Part shown: one piece after another, positions 34,701-47,349 of the stretch
Layout: each line of letters starts with the position of its first letter
How positions within the stretch are numbered: position 1 is the first letter of the stretch
Assembly: GCA_008360955.1 (NCBI GenBank)
Contig: LUCM01002470.1
Location: forward strand, 1 to 64,000
Reading direction: 5' to 3'
From: Fasciolopsis buskii
Lineage: Eukaryota; Platyhelminthes; Trematoda; Plagiorchiida; Fasciolidae
Length of the DNA stretch: 64,000 nt
Notes under the pieces: model-generated
Told to the model about the DNA's origin: nothing
Databases searched by the model: none
The model's input: only the letters and a program-made list of their open reading frames with translations
Translations under genes and position numbers: made by a program

Positions 34701-36899
34701 AAAATGTTTGTTATTTCAGTGTTAATCAAAACGCTCACAATTTCCCATTTTCCGGTGAATTTACTGCACTTTTGAAAGAAAAGCCCAGGTCTAGTGAGCC
34801 AGTCTCATATGGATAAAGTTTTAAGAATCTGGTTTTGTGTATTGTGTACCGCTTGCTCTGATTAATGTAAAATCGCAAGCAAGTATATTCTAACTTGCAT
34901 TGATTTTATTGATGGGTTTTCACAATTCAACGATGTTTGTAAAAAAATGTTTGCCGGAGAAAGCACGTTTTAATGAACATAGGTCGATAATCACCGGAAC
35001 CAATTCTGCATATTATTCTTTGTTCTACTGTGAATCAACTTTCCCTTTGTTTTTCTACTTGTTTCTCACAAATAAACAGTCATAATGAGATCGTCGGGAT
35101 GAACCACGGAGGACCTTATTCAAGTCTGATCCTGTCTGCATGGATCGAAACTCATACAAAAAATGAACACGGCCAGCAATATTCTAGGGTTGTCTATCAC
35201 CTTCCACTTACTTGTCACGTGGTTAAACGGGATTTCTGTTCCAGTTAACATACACGTGTGCATGAACGCGACTCTGCACAGGATTAGCTTGGTCTCCTCG
35301 GACCCGCTTGACAGAACCTGTGATCGTCTCGTCATCTATCACACACCAACGATTTTCAACGGACATCGCACGAAAGCTTTCACAGTGAGACGTGAAAGAT
35401 ACTGTGCTCAATTGTATGCTTTCACAAAACGAGTGTCATCTATAAGTCGGGTCCAAGGACTCGCATGACTGATTCAGGGAATTCTGGTCATTGTGAGTAA
35501 GCTCGACAATTTAACGCTAACGACAACCGCGATAATGAGTGGACAGTCAATAGGGTAATCTCACGTGCTGAACCTAGCAATCATGCTTGTTAACAAACAT
35601 ACGAATTCGAACACCAATCCTCATTAGAAAACGGAATTTTGCGGCGTTCGCTCTGGAAAAATTTCGTAATGGATGGGGAACACAACAAGCCATGTGATGC
35701 CTTTAGATACGTAATTTTCAATAGTCGTTGGTGCATTGTTGGCTGAGGGGGGTGGTCTTTCGATCAACAAGGCGTTTTTTGTCGACTGCTCTGCCTAATT
35801 ATAATTGTTACTGGATTTCGAACAATTGCTTGCATTATTCACAAGCGTTTCTCTGCTTCGGTTTACGTAGGTACTTTCCATCATACGACGGAAACCTGAA
35901 CAATTCAAGCAAAAGGACTAAGTGATAGGCATGAATCTGCGTGCAACCCATGTGACAGTCCGGTACTGCTGCCCTATCGTCTACAAATACGACAAATCAA
36001 ATTTGTGGCGACTCACGAACATGAAAAGCAAACAATCAACGGTAGTCAGTGGCGCGAACGTATTCCTCTAATGATGTTTCTGTCTAACTGATGAAAATAT
36101 GAGTACCTTGTAAATAAAGTCAGACGTGATTTCTGATTGTCGGATTTTCCTTGCTCTCCCCAATTGTCTAGTCTGGGTTGGAAGCTACCCCAATACGTGC
36201 TGGTCATTTGTGTCTCTGTTATTGCGATCGGTCACAGTTACAGTCGCCATTTCGCCCAAAGGCACTACAGTGAATCGCTAACATATCTGACCAACGGTAG
36301 CTGCTGTTAATCTAGTATAGGCCTGGATACGTAAACTTATTTCCGGTAATGCAGCATCGTCATCGTGCCCTATCTACTCAGGATCACTTCGGGAAAAGAT
36401 TATCTCATTGGTGGAGAAACTTCGAAGTTACGAAAAACATGGATTCAGAATGCTGAGCGTATTTTGGAAGAAATGCAGTTAGCACGTTTGCCCATGAAGG
36501 CCTTGCCAGTATCCCTCCCTTTAGAAAAAGAGAACCGTGTACACAGCTGCAAGAAGAGCTGTAAAAAACATCTCGTTTTCCTACAAGATCTACAGCACCG
36601 AAATCAGTAATAAAATATTTCTGCAATTTCCACGACATCGACTAATGAAAAAAAGATGACTGAGAATCAGCAATATCCAGAAATTTTCGGCTTAAATAAG
36701 AACCGCATTAGGGAATGAACTAATGGATGAAAAACACCGTTCGATTGACGGCTTCACTGATACCCTATGACAATCCATAAGAAAATTGAGGAGTGTCTGC
36801 GTACTACTAATATTTGCCACAGGTCAGAGCTGCCTAATACTGGATTGCGGATAAGGGAACGTCCACCATCCAGATGGTTAGACGTGGATGCGATGCGCT
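28715..36899. other. Long stretch without recognisable genes
   Basis: Starts at a consensus splice donor after the CDK inhibitor stop, so part of it may be a 3' untranslated intron. A 161-codon open frame on the minus strand (31048-30563) starts at GTG, has no known motif and is not supported as a gene. A short GA/CA-rich tract lies near 29110-29140 and a (TA)n run at 33023-33046. Nothing else can be named. Confidence 0.4.
33023..33046. repeat. Short (TA)n microsatellite
   Basis: Nearly uninterrupted TA dinucleotides with one TTTA interruption. Confidence 0.85.
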
Positions 36900-38566
36900 T
36901 AAGCTCATCAAATAAGCAGCCGCGAACAAGCAGCGGTGGTGCTCACCGTGTGGTGGTTTGTCGCCTAGGAAGCGACCACAATAGGCCGCTGGCGACACTA
37001 TGACGTGACGAGTGTGGCCCGCAAGCCAAATGAGGTGATTGCCGGTTGTCGTGTTCCACTGACCCGGCGAAGGTTTCGAGAAGAAGCGTATGAGCCGATC
37101 AACCGGCCACCGGATCGTTTGGAATGAGTCTGCTGCCTTGCAGAAAGTGCTTTGTTGCGCAAAGGCTAAAGGTGCATCCTCGAATAGAAAGGCCTACTTT
37201 GGACTGGGCAACCGAGTGATACAACAGCCTACAACCCATACAACCAGGCACATGACTGATCTTCGCACGAACGTTTCTGGCTCTTATCTCACATGTAAAA
37301 GTGACCTTACACCGTACACAACTTTTTGTTCCTTTGTTAACACGCGTTATTCTACTTCCCATCTCATTTCCCTACATTACTCGGGAACAGCAGTCGGCCA
37401 TACTAGTGGTAGTGTCACTGGAATAATTCCTGTTCCTGTTCCCTCACCTTATCCTTCAGACAGCATCCAAATCTCACCGAACCTGCTTCTGCCAACAGAT
37501 GCACTTCTTCGTCCTCAATATCCCTTCAAATTGGCCACATTCAATGTGCGAACACTGATGCGTATACGTCAATAGAGTTGTTTAACCCGTACACTGGAGA
37601 CACTATCCATCGATGTGTATGCTGTATCCGCATTCAAGACTCCAGCTCTGTTATCCGACTGACATTCTCATCTAGTACTCCTGTCAAGTTTCATTTGCGT
37701 CTTTCCGGGAACTCCGAGGCTGAGGCTTTTCTGGTGTTCGCATGGCTCTCAGTAAGAAGGCTGAGGCTGCACTACTTGATTGGATCCCAGTCGACTGCCG
37801 GCTATGCTCAGTGACACTTGGAGGTTTATACAAATTAAATAATCGTCGCTCTGATAGACGCAACTTGTTTGTTGTCTCGGAGTACGCGCCAACGGATTGC
37901 GTCCCAAATGCATTGAAGGACACTTTCTACCAAAAGCTGAAAACCCTCTTATGCACAGAAAGGCTGGGTGACATCGTGGGTTTGGCAGGGGGAACTGAAT
38001 GCTCGAGTAAGCTGGCTATCCTCGAATGAGGCCCTTTGGTCTCGATTCCTGTCCTTTGGAAAACAGAGAACGGTTGCTGGTTTTGTGTCCAGACCATGAA
38101 CTGCTTCTCAGTAGTACGAGCTTCAAACGTTCCAATCGCCGGTATGGTACCTGGCGTCCACCTTTTTCCAGTCAGCAGTGGGCCCAAATTAGCCACACCA
38201 TCATTGCCTACAGATGACGGGGCTGTCTACAAGACTGCCGGTCTTACTGGAGTGCTCGCCTCGAATCCGACCATGCATTAGTATGCTCCAAGTTGTCCAT
38301 GTGCCTTGGCGGACGCTCAAAATACACGCCGTAGCAACGGTTAGATTGCGAAAAGCGTTCTGATCCGACTCGTCTATCAATTTCTCGAAGCACACCGGTT
38401 GAAAAGCTAGGATTTTCCCCACCTCAAAACATCAGCGAGCAGTGGTCGCTTATCAAGCATGCCTTGCATTCTGCCGACTTGGCAAGTTATGGCCTGACCC
38501 GTCACGTTGACACCCTGGGTTTCTGTTAAGTCTTTGGGCCTTCTTCAGGTACCCCAGCCAGTTAGG
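36900..38566 (+). mobile_element. RTE-like retrotransposon, leader, endonuclease and linker
   Basis: A G+C-rich leader contains a short frame (36969-37127) reading TTIGRWRHYDVTSVARKPNE. Then come SVTGIIPVPVPSPYPSDSIQ and YPFKLATFNVRTLMRIRQ followed by a stop (37575), the start of the APE-type endonuclease. In other frames follow LDWIPVDCRLCSVTLGG, SEYAPTDCVP (about 37885), GLAGGTECSSKL (catalytic GDFN lost), LLVLCPDHELLL, GTWRPPFSSQQWAQISHTII and SARLESDHALVCSKLS (38255-38302). The linker FSPPQNISEQWSLIKHALHS (about 38412-38475) matches those at 1-115 and 5360-5457. Frameshifts throughout make it inactive. RT sequence expected next is missing; the downstream block starts abruptly at 38567. 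Confidence 0.8.
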
Positions 38567-39760
38567 GTTTATTCATCAAGCTTATATGTGTCGTGCTTAC
38601 CTACTTACTTCACCATGTCTACTAACCAATGCCTTATCTGGTCTTTTAGACAGTGAAGCTGAACTCCTCCCAGAGAACAAAGTTTCGACACAGCATACCG
38701 ATGATATCGCATTGTTGAGTGACAATACACTAGCAATTCAACGTGCGCTATGCCGCTTGGTGATTGAGGTCTCTAGATACGGTATGTGGTTCGCACCTTG
38801 AAGTTCCAAGGTAGTTCTTCACAATTGGCAGGAGCCTGCGTCCACACTCTCACCCTTTGTGGTAATCGGTTAGAAGTAGTCAATGGATTCTGGTAACTCG
38901 GGTATCTAATCGTATCTCGCGGAGGTGTTCGAGAAGAGATCACATCACGAATTGCGTAGTCCAGAGCAGCTTTGGCCAACCTACGACAATTGTGGCGCTG
39001 CCACAATACCCGGCTATCCATCAAGGGGAGGGTGTCAAATGAAACAGTTTGTACTATTCTGCTCTACGGTTGCCAAACTTGACCCATCCGCGTCGAGGAA
39101 ACCCGGTAACCTTCTGTGTTCGACCACCGGTCTCGGAAGCACTGCTCGTGTCTGCAGGTAACATGGGGTGAGCAATGACGACGTGTGTTGTGGCGTGTTG
39201 GCTGCGACTGAGATGATCACTCCACGTCGCCTTCGGTGGCCTGGACACGTATTGAGTATGTCTGTCCATCGTTTACCTTGTCGAGTTCTGTTTGCACGAG
39301 CTGGGTGAGGATGAAAGAAGCGACGTGGAGATCAGGCTGTGATTTGGCGTAAAAGTATGGAGAAGTTCGTTTTGGCTTTGGCCTCGGTTGGTGCTTCCCG
39401 CCTTCATGATTGGATCCCAAGAGATGAGGATTGTTGTTGATTGGAGAAGCTGAGAGATATGGTTCAGAACCGAAGTCAGTTGTGCGAATGCTGTGTGGCC
39501 TGTCTGTAGAACTCATCTGTCTTAAAATAACCCGAAATCAACCAGAAACTCACGAAATATTTTTGGTGGAAACAGAAAGCAGTTTGTTTGTTATGGTTTA
39601 TTATTTTTTCACTTTTTTTATTCACCTTCTGCCAGCTTCTATTTACATGTGGTTGTGCTAGCACCATGGTTGTTTTTAAGCCGTTGTAATATATTTTTTA
39701 TACATATGTGTATATTTATGCATGCATATATATTTATATATGCTGATATTCGCTAATAAA
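38567..39760 (+). mobile_element. RTE-like RT C-terminal block with 3' end
   Basis: Reads ALSGLLDSEAELLPENKVS, then HTDDIALLSDN (YADD is HTDD here), IEVSRYGMWFAP followed by a stop, NWQEPASTLSPFVV and GGVFEKRSHHELRSPEQLW-type decayed thumb sequence. It ends KFVLALASVGASRLHDW, an in-frame stop, NRSQLCECCVACL and a 3' untranslated region running into a TA/TATG-rich tail near 39690-39740. Bases 38567-39583 recur at 53269-54285 with about four differences, including the same stops; outside those limits the two copies differ strongly. Confidence 0.8.
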
Positions 39761-42700
39761 ATCCTGCAAGAGAATAAACGCTTTTCCTATGCATTCATTT
39801 TTCGCCGTTGGCCGTCAGTCACTTCGAGTAAAGAAGGAATTACGCCGGTGAGATTTCTTTTTGGCCTTATGTAAAGAGAAAATCGAATAACCTGGACACT
39901 TTATAGTACGGAAATTGGTGCTCTCTGATAAATCTGCATACAGATCACGTGACAGTGCAGTTTAGCTTTGTTGCCTACTGAAACCACAAACAAAATCGTG
40001 GGGAATTTCTGAAGTTGTTAAGCCGGTGTTCAAAAATATTCTCGAATTTGGCACCAAACACCTCTAATCGTTTGCGAGCCGTTCGTTTCGTAAATCAGCG
40101 ACTTAGTGTTACCCCGTAAGTGAATTGAGCAGTTCTGGGTATGTCTCCGCATATGTAGGGCGAATGGGTTGAATCATAACTCATATTTTCTGGAGCGTTT
40201 CTTATTATGGTGTGATCTTTAGTGAATATAGTTCACTTTGGACGGCCCCAGTTGGTTTTGGGAAAACCGGATTGGAACTTGGGTCTTCGAACTTTCATTG
40301 GTTAATAACAATGGCTTGCATTGCGATTTCTGCACATGGGAACAACTAGTTGTTAGTTCTAACTGGAAGCAGGTAACTTTCTACTGACGTTTGATTAGGA
40401 ATTTTGTCACGGCCAATGACTTTCGTAATTAGATCTTCGGCAAAATTGAGGAAATCCACTGGATAATATCATCTTGATTAGTTCTAGTACTCTATCCGAA
40501 ATAGTGACATTAAGTGTGATCGGTCGTAGTAGTTCACGGAAAGGGAATGCCAACACATTTTGGAGATCTCCAACCCCAGACAACTTAAAGTGAAGACATT
40601 TGGAAGTGACATTATCTATATCCATGTGCATAGGTATGTATATATGTGTGTATGTATGTATGTCTGTATGTCTGTATGTCTGTATGTATGTAAGTATGTA
40701 TGTATGTATGTATGTATGTATGTATGTATATGTAGAGAAACTGGACGGAAACGTCATCTGCAGAATGTTCTGTCCAAGCTAATTTGTCCTCACAAATGTG
40801 ATTGTTTGATTGCGGTCGCAGAAGGCCACGAAACTGTAGCGAGCTGTTGTATCATGTAGACTTATCACATTAGTACATCGCGATTCAATGACTATTTTGT
40901 ACCGACTCAGATTTAATGCCCTCGGATACCGCAAGTTGATTTTACGCACAGCCTTTCAACCGAACGTGAAGCGTGTACCATGAAATCCTGAATTAGATGC
41001 TAGATGGTTCACTGTCCTTTCGTAAGTACGTGGTATTTTCTGGTAATCCAGGTCAATACCAAAGATTATCTTTTATGCTTTGCAAAAGCTGTGGTCAGTA
41101 ATATTTGTTTAGTGACAAATACTTGAATTCAATAAAACGCGAAATTACTCCTAATGTATAATTCAAAAATTCAAATGTTATGAAGAAGAAGTCTCAGTAC
41201 ACACCGTAGTCATAATAAAGTTTTAATTAAATCTCAAGGCTAGTCCTAGTAGCACATTGCTACAGTTCAAACCATTTTTCGTAGCTGGTGGCTTTTTGCC
41301 TATTTCTATTCAAAACGTTATCCTGTGATCAATGTGTTCCTATATTTCGACGCGAAATTTTACCTTTCTGCTTAAGACAAGGGGTTGGAATAGAAATATA
41401 ATCGCACTCAGTTCACAGTTGTGCTATATTCACTCAGACTTATCGTTGTCTTTGGTTTTCTCCATCGCTTAAATGGATACAGGATCCACGGACCAGATAC
41501 AGTCGACCTATCCAACATATAAATTCGCCTGCCCGTTCCGGTCGATTATGGAATAATCATATCTCACAAACGACCGTCACGCAGTTGGTTTCACTCTGTA
41601 GTAAACAATGGAGCTACTTGACCAACTTGTCAATGGCGTAAAGGTTTGAGGTGGATCGTAGGCATTTTGCTCAAGTGATTGCTTTAGTCATGCGCCAAAG
41701 CATGACACCACACTTATTTGTTCCCATTGAAGTAGTATGCTTCTCATTTTCTTTAGGTGATCCTATCGTGAGTGATATTACTGTTTGTTTGTTTTGGTTC
41801 CTTTGAAAAACCCCCATTCACTTGGGTCCAAAGAAAGAGAAGAGTTCTAGAAATGAATCACTTTGGGCTGTTAGTTCAAAAGTCGATAGTAGTCGTTATA
41901 TCACAGAGTAGTTGGATGCCTAATTTTTTCAGCTTTCCATCACTTAACAGAAGCCCTTCTACCGAGTCACTACAATGGGTTGAACCATCACATGACACCA
42001 ATGGGCACCCGTCGAAATGTTCAGCTGACCGTATGAGTTCTGGTGGCATATACAAATGTGTTGAGGTTGTGCGAACTGCTGAACCTTTGCAGTGAAAAAC
42101 CAGTGTTTGAAACTTATAGAAAGACATGGAGCTCCTGGTGTGAGTACTGTAAGGGTAGTGGATATTGACTCATTTTATTCTATTATTCTGATCCATGTAC
42201 AATGCACCTCTGATGACGTTGCACTGATTACACTAGTTTGTAAGTTGGACGGTTAATGATTATTAATCGACGTAAATAATCTGGTTTTAACTAATAAGGG
42301 ATTGCTTGTGTTTATCCAACCAGATTTTTCCCATTGAAGCTAGTTGGGAACGAATGATGGCAGCCGAGAGATACAATCGATTGCAGACCTACGAGACGAA
42401 ATAAGAGCGGGTTTCTCTTTTCTGCGCTATAGAAGAAGCATTCCTTTTGGTAATGTCACCGAAACTACTATTTAAAGTGAGGATTAATACAAATGATTTA
42501 CACAGGTGTCCTTTTATCCTGCGAAAAAGGAACTGAGAAATTGTTTATCGTAATTATCGACTTTGTATATAATCGGATTCCAGTGGCCTCATCAACAGAT
42601 AACTTGTTTCAGCTGAAAAGCGTGTCCTCCCAATGTCCCTCAGGTACCCATTCGTTAGCCCATTTATGTTCGTGAGCCATTACCAGAAATGTCGTAAGAC

Positions 42701-45089
42701 AATTGGAAGGAAGTGAAAAACTGTAATTTTATTTGAACTCCGAGAACGGCAGACGGCTGCTTTATTAAAACAATGCCTAACAGACCTGGACCTTATTTGA
42801 TGTGCCCCGAGATTTTGTGTTCCATGATCACGATAAGCCATAACATCGATTTTGGTTGTACGGGTTTCATGCTCGATGTCAGGTCAACCAACACACTACC
42901 ACGGCTCACCATCATCATGAATAACCTGCAACTACGCCCCAGCCCCATTATTTCGAACGAATCATTGAACCGTGTCAACGAACGAGGTCAGTTGGACACT
43001 GTCGTCGTCGTGTGGCCTCATGTTTCTAGCATTCGCTGAGTCACTACGGCAACCGGTCGCTTGATTGTCAGAGTGCGAATGGGTTAGACCAGAATATCGA
43101 TTACCAACCATGCCGGAACACTCAACCAGAGCCAGCAGCATACACGATTGGAACACCGTGTAAACAACATTGCACACGTACAAATGGTGGTAAGACCACA
43201 CCCCTGTTTCAGATGTAGTTTTGGCTGCTTGGTCTCCATAATGCGCTGTATCGTAAACACCATAGCAACCGCTTGTGAGCACGCCCTGGTGGTGGCGTGT
43301 GCCATGAACCCCTCCTCAGCAGGTTGCGTTGTATATCACTTCCGAACACAAACCGTACTGCTGACACGATTTTCTGCAACCTGTTCCAGCTGGCCTGAAC
43401 AAACAGGAATGAACACGAAACCCATTTTGGTCCGCTGGTTGTCATGTGGTCAGCAAGTCAGGCAAAAAGGTACGCTTTAGTTTGTACATTAAAATTATAT
43501 TCGGATTCACGTGGTCTTAAGTCTCCATCATGTGGTGCTTCATCTGTCTCCAGGCTATACAACTGAAGTTAATGTTGAGACGAGCAGAAGCTAGCTCGCG
43601 AAGGAGTACTTCTTCCTTATGGTATGACCGATTAAGGTAGCGGTCACAGTAGCTGTATTTCCAGGTTTCGCCTTTTGGTTGCACCTAGGTACTCAATAAA
43701 GCAGAAAACAAGTATGAATGCAATCGGTCCAAGGCTATGAAAGGTCTTCATAGTGAAAAGAAAATAAATAACTTTTGAAAACTCAGTTCGGTTCGCTCGC
43801 CAAAAAATTTTGCATTCGAGGATTTGATCTCGAACCTTGGAGCTTCAGGATAGTGAGAACTGCAATAATTTAAGGTAAAAAAGATCAATATTGAGTGAGA
43901 GTATACCATTTTGATAGACTCGTGAACCTCGTCCTAAAGTTGTAAAACTGTCAGCCATATACACTGGCTAGGTTTTCCCCATCTGTTTTGAAATGCCAAG
44001 GAGTGAGAACCGTGATTAGCCCACCAAATTTTCTCTGATAACGATAGACACGAAAGTATATCCAGAAATCTACGCAACAAATCTGAACCGCCATGGGCTG
44101 GTAAGATGGAGCGAGATTTAGTTTCAAACAAGCAAACATTTATTTTCAATTACGCCGATAGCGTTTCTCACAAACTGGGAGGCGTGCTCAGATAATAACG
44201 AGAGTTAGCCACTTATATAGATGTTATTCAATCGAAATAGATTATTGTAAAAATTGACTGCATCAGCGTGTCAACCACACATGATAAAATCAGGGACAAG
44301 CGGACTTACTGACCTACAAGCATCAATGGAATTTAATCATGACACGTTAATTCAAAAGTAGAACATTGCGTCAATCGCAGGCCGTGCATTAACCATCGTT
44401 ATATCAAGATGATTTGATCATCTAATGCTTAGTATATCTTATTGGTTGGATTCCCTTTTGACTAAGGAATACGAGTAGAAGCGAGTGCAGCAGTTGGGTT
44501 TGAAATAAGTATGGGGAATTCGGTCAGCCGCAGTAACGTATGAATACAAATTGTCGGCAGGCACTGAAACGGTCCCCCTCAAGCTACCCAACAAGAAGAC
44601 CACAAGAGCTAGGAAAACCGTTAGAGTTTTAGTTACAGCTCATGCGCTTACATACAAAATTTGCGATATTCCTATTGGTAAAACACATTCCATCCCATGA
44701 CATTACACTTGTCGCTGTGGTTCTTATTGGACAGTTCACTAAGCAGACTAGCGCGAAGCTGTATCGAACCGTATAACGTAACTTGCAGGTGGAGTCATCA
44801 AAACAAGACAATGCAAGATGTCTACAAATAAACATAAGATTACAAAGCGACTCCCAATCAGTGGAAAACTTGTTTTAATTGGTAATCCATTGACAAGCCA
44901 AGATCAGTTCCAGTGGTACTGGGGTTTCGCTTTTTTTACATTTTGCCTGAGAAGCCCCCTCACGGAAAGTATTCATTACAGGTTAATACACAATCTTCTT
45001 TGCTAGTTTTGACTTTAAAGCTGTTATTTTTCATACACCAACCATTGTCGTTCATCTAACAAATAAGGGTTTAGAGCCTCAAAATGGGT
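39761..45089. other. Stretch without recognisable genes
   Basis: Contains the TATG microsatellite (40634-40733). The part 42770-43480 has higher G+C and long open frames on both strands, but no motif I know and no consistent splice sites. Near 43810-43870 a minus-strand GGTTCGAGATC resembles a pol III B-box but lacks an A-box at the right distance. Confidence 0.4.
40634..40733. repeat. (TATG)n / (TCTG) compound microsatellite
   Basis: About 100 bases of TATG tetramers with TCTG variants. The apparent MYVCMYVCMSVC and HTYIHTYI peptides in open frames are simply this repeat read in two directions. Confidence 0.95.
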
Positions 45090-45165
45090 GTTGTTTGTAG
45101 CTCAGGTTATTGGCTTTCATGTGGCAAGATCCTTGCAAATACGGGAGATCGACTGAACCCACTCA
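45090..45165 (+). mobile_element. Candidate tRNA-derived SINE head
   Basis: TAGCTCAGGTTATTGG at 45098-45113 fits a pol III A-box, and a degenerate B-box-like GGGAGATCGACTGAACCC follows about 40 bases later. The A-box region matches that at 56112 (TAGCTCAGGTTGTTGAG). No 3' body could be delimited. Confidence 0.35.
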
Positions 45166-45659
45166 CTGACGACATCAGCTCAACTAGTGATGAAGTGTTT
45201 ACTACCTAAGCATTATGCTCAGTAATTAAAACCTCATGAACTACAGTTGTTTTTCTGCAAGCTAGGAAGTAGAAGTTCTTAGGTATTGGCTCCATCACAA
45301 ATTGGGTTGTCTCTTGAGTATCACCCCCAACGGCTGGTTAACGCGGACAAAAGCATTCGTATTTTGATCTAATCCGGCGCGAATTACCGTGACCCAGAAC
45401 TAGCAGTCTATTATTTGCTGATAAAAACGCCAATTAACTTTTATGTAGATGGAAGACATCTTTGAATGACCAAAGGAACTGGGACATTGGCCTTAAACTT
45501 TCATACGATTTAATTTACACTCCCGTTGTTCCCAGTGAGGAACTGAAATATTCAAGTATTTATTAGCACAGCTACGATTGAGAGCTTAATGATGCTGGAA
45601 GGCCATGGGGTGTTAATTTCCTACTTCTCGTTGACGCATCTACAATCAGCGGGTTTTTG

Positions 45660-45745
45660 ACTCTCCATAATCTACCGCGCTGAGCCACAACCCGGCCTCG
45701 TGTTCTGAACAAGCGCGCACACTCGCAAATCCCATCACTCAGATA
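45660..45745 (-). mobile_element. Weak tRNA-like A-box region
   Basis: Minus strand GGGTTGTGGCTCAGCGCGGT resembles the D-arm of a tRNA. The B-box at the expected distance is poor (GCGTCAACGAG), so this is only a possible decayed SINE head. Confidence 0.2.
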
Positions 45746-47349
45746 ATGGGTTTCCATTTTATACCTTAATAGAGCTGTCTAAAGTTTTGTGTTTAAACAA
45801 ACGGGACGTCGCACATAATTTTTATTTTGCTCTCCCATTGGTCATGTGTTTGTGGTGTCGAACTCTGGCCCCGCCATCTCAGAGTTGAAAATTACGTTGA
45901 TTTCCATCAGCTTGAACTTGAGTGATCACTGAAAACTGTAATGGAAAAATAACTTCAATCTTATCTACAACATTAGACTAGAACGGCTTGTTTAAAAAAT
46001 GCGCCTAACTACAACTCACGTGTGCAGTCACTGTAAGTAATCGGATACCCTAGGGCCCGAAGTGACTCAACTGTGGCCATTGAATCACGCTAATGATTTC
46101 CGTCATTCACGCGCGTTATATGGATGCCCTTTAGCCTGGCTGTTATAAAAATCCAGCTGACCAATTGGGATTTCCTGTAGTTTGAATCGACAGCTCTTAG
46201 ATTTATGGTGCACTGTCCTTTCTGAGGGTGGACTGAGCTCTGATGAACGTAGCATATACTTCTCTTTTTGGTGAAAAAGCTAGTACCCTGACAGTGTGGA
46301 TTGTGAAAATCAGTCACTTGTTAGGCGGTTAATCAGCATGATGCAGAGATCGATGAGGTTTGGTCTTCATGTTATTCGGCGGAGACGAACCAGCATGTCA
46401 ACATCCGGTTGAATTAATTCACCCTCTAGTTGAATTTTTTCTAATGCTTTACATCACGTGATGGTTTCTGTTCCGCCCGAATGCGGATAATCTGTGGCCA
46501 GACATGAAAATCCCCACGTGTGTATTTCCGTCCTGAACATGTGTAGTCAAAATTTTTGTTTTCGACCTAACATTTTCCCATTTTAGTAGCTGATAGTCAA
46601 ACTATCTGATCTCTTTCTTCTACTCCGTTACGTGTATCATAACTGGTCGTTTCCATTGCCAACCTATGCAAACAAAAGTAACCAACGTTTTTCAAATATC
46701 ATTACAGAGAGGCATAAGAGTACGGGATGGACACAGTTGCGTGTATCAATATTTGTTTTGTGCATAGAATGGAACAAGTGTTTGGACAACTATTGCGACC
46801 GTCCCCATTTCAGGTCAGTCCTCTAACTAGGCTGGAGCCTGGTACCATTGGAACTGTTTGACAGGACAAATAAGCAGACGTACGTGTGGGCCCGCCATTA
46901 GGTAGGCTCGAGTGATTGGGTGTGCATGTACATATGCATGTGCCTCAGTCCGACTCCCATTAAGACCACAACGTGGTAAAACTAGGAGCTTGCGCAAAAC
47001 AAACGAGCGTGAGTCAGATTTAGGCCTGGGCTATAGGTGTGTTCAAACCAGCATAGATAACATGACTTGATGTTCAAATTTCCAGAAAAACGCTTGGCTG
47101 TGTTTGGGCTGCGTGCATACCTAGTCGCATTTAATGCGTAACCGTTATGCGAGCAATTGGACATTTCAGCATGAAATACTGACAATACGTGAGAAAACAT
47201 TTGACTTCTCTTCAGTTACTGCGGCACGACAGAATTCAATTTGAGATCAGGAAAACATAGAAAAGAATCCTCAAGATATGGATCGAGAAAATCACCAACA
47301 GAGATGGCTCCATTTTAGATGGAGTTATTACCAACCACCCTGATTTATT
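45746..47349. other. Stretch without recognisable genes
   Basis: Only short open frames without motifs. No simple repeats and no retrotransposon motifs seen before the element that begins near 47350. Confidence 0.4.

Noticed and set aside
40634..40733. Possible CRISPR-like or satellite array
   Set aside because: Plain TATG/TCTG tetranucleotide microsatellite without spacers; the organism is eukaryotic.
42770..43480. G+C-richer stretch open in several frames on both strands as a host exon cluster
   Set aside because: No motif in any of the frames and no coherent set of splice sites; kept only as unassigned sequence.
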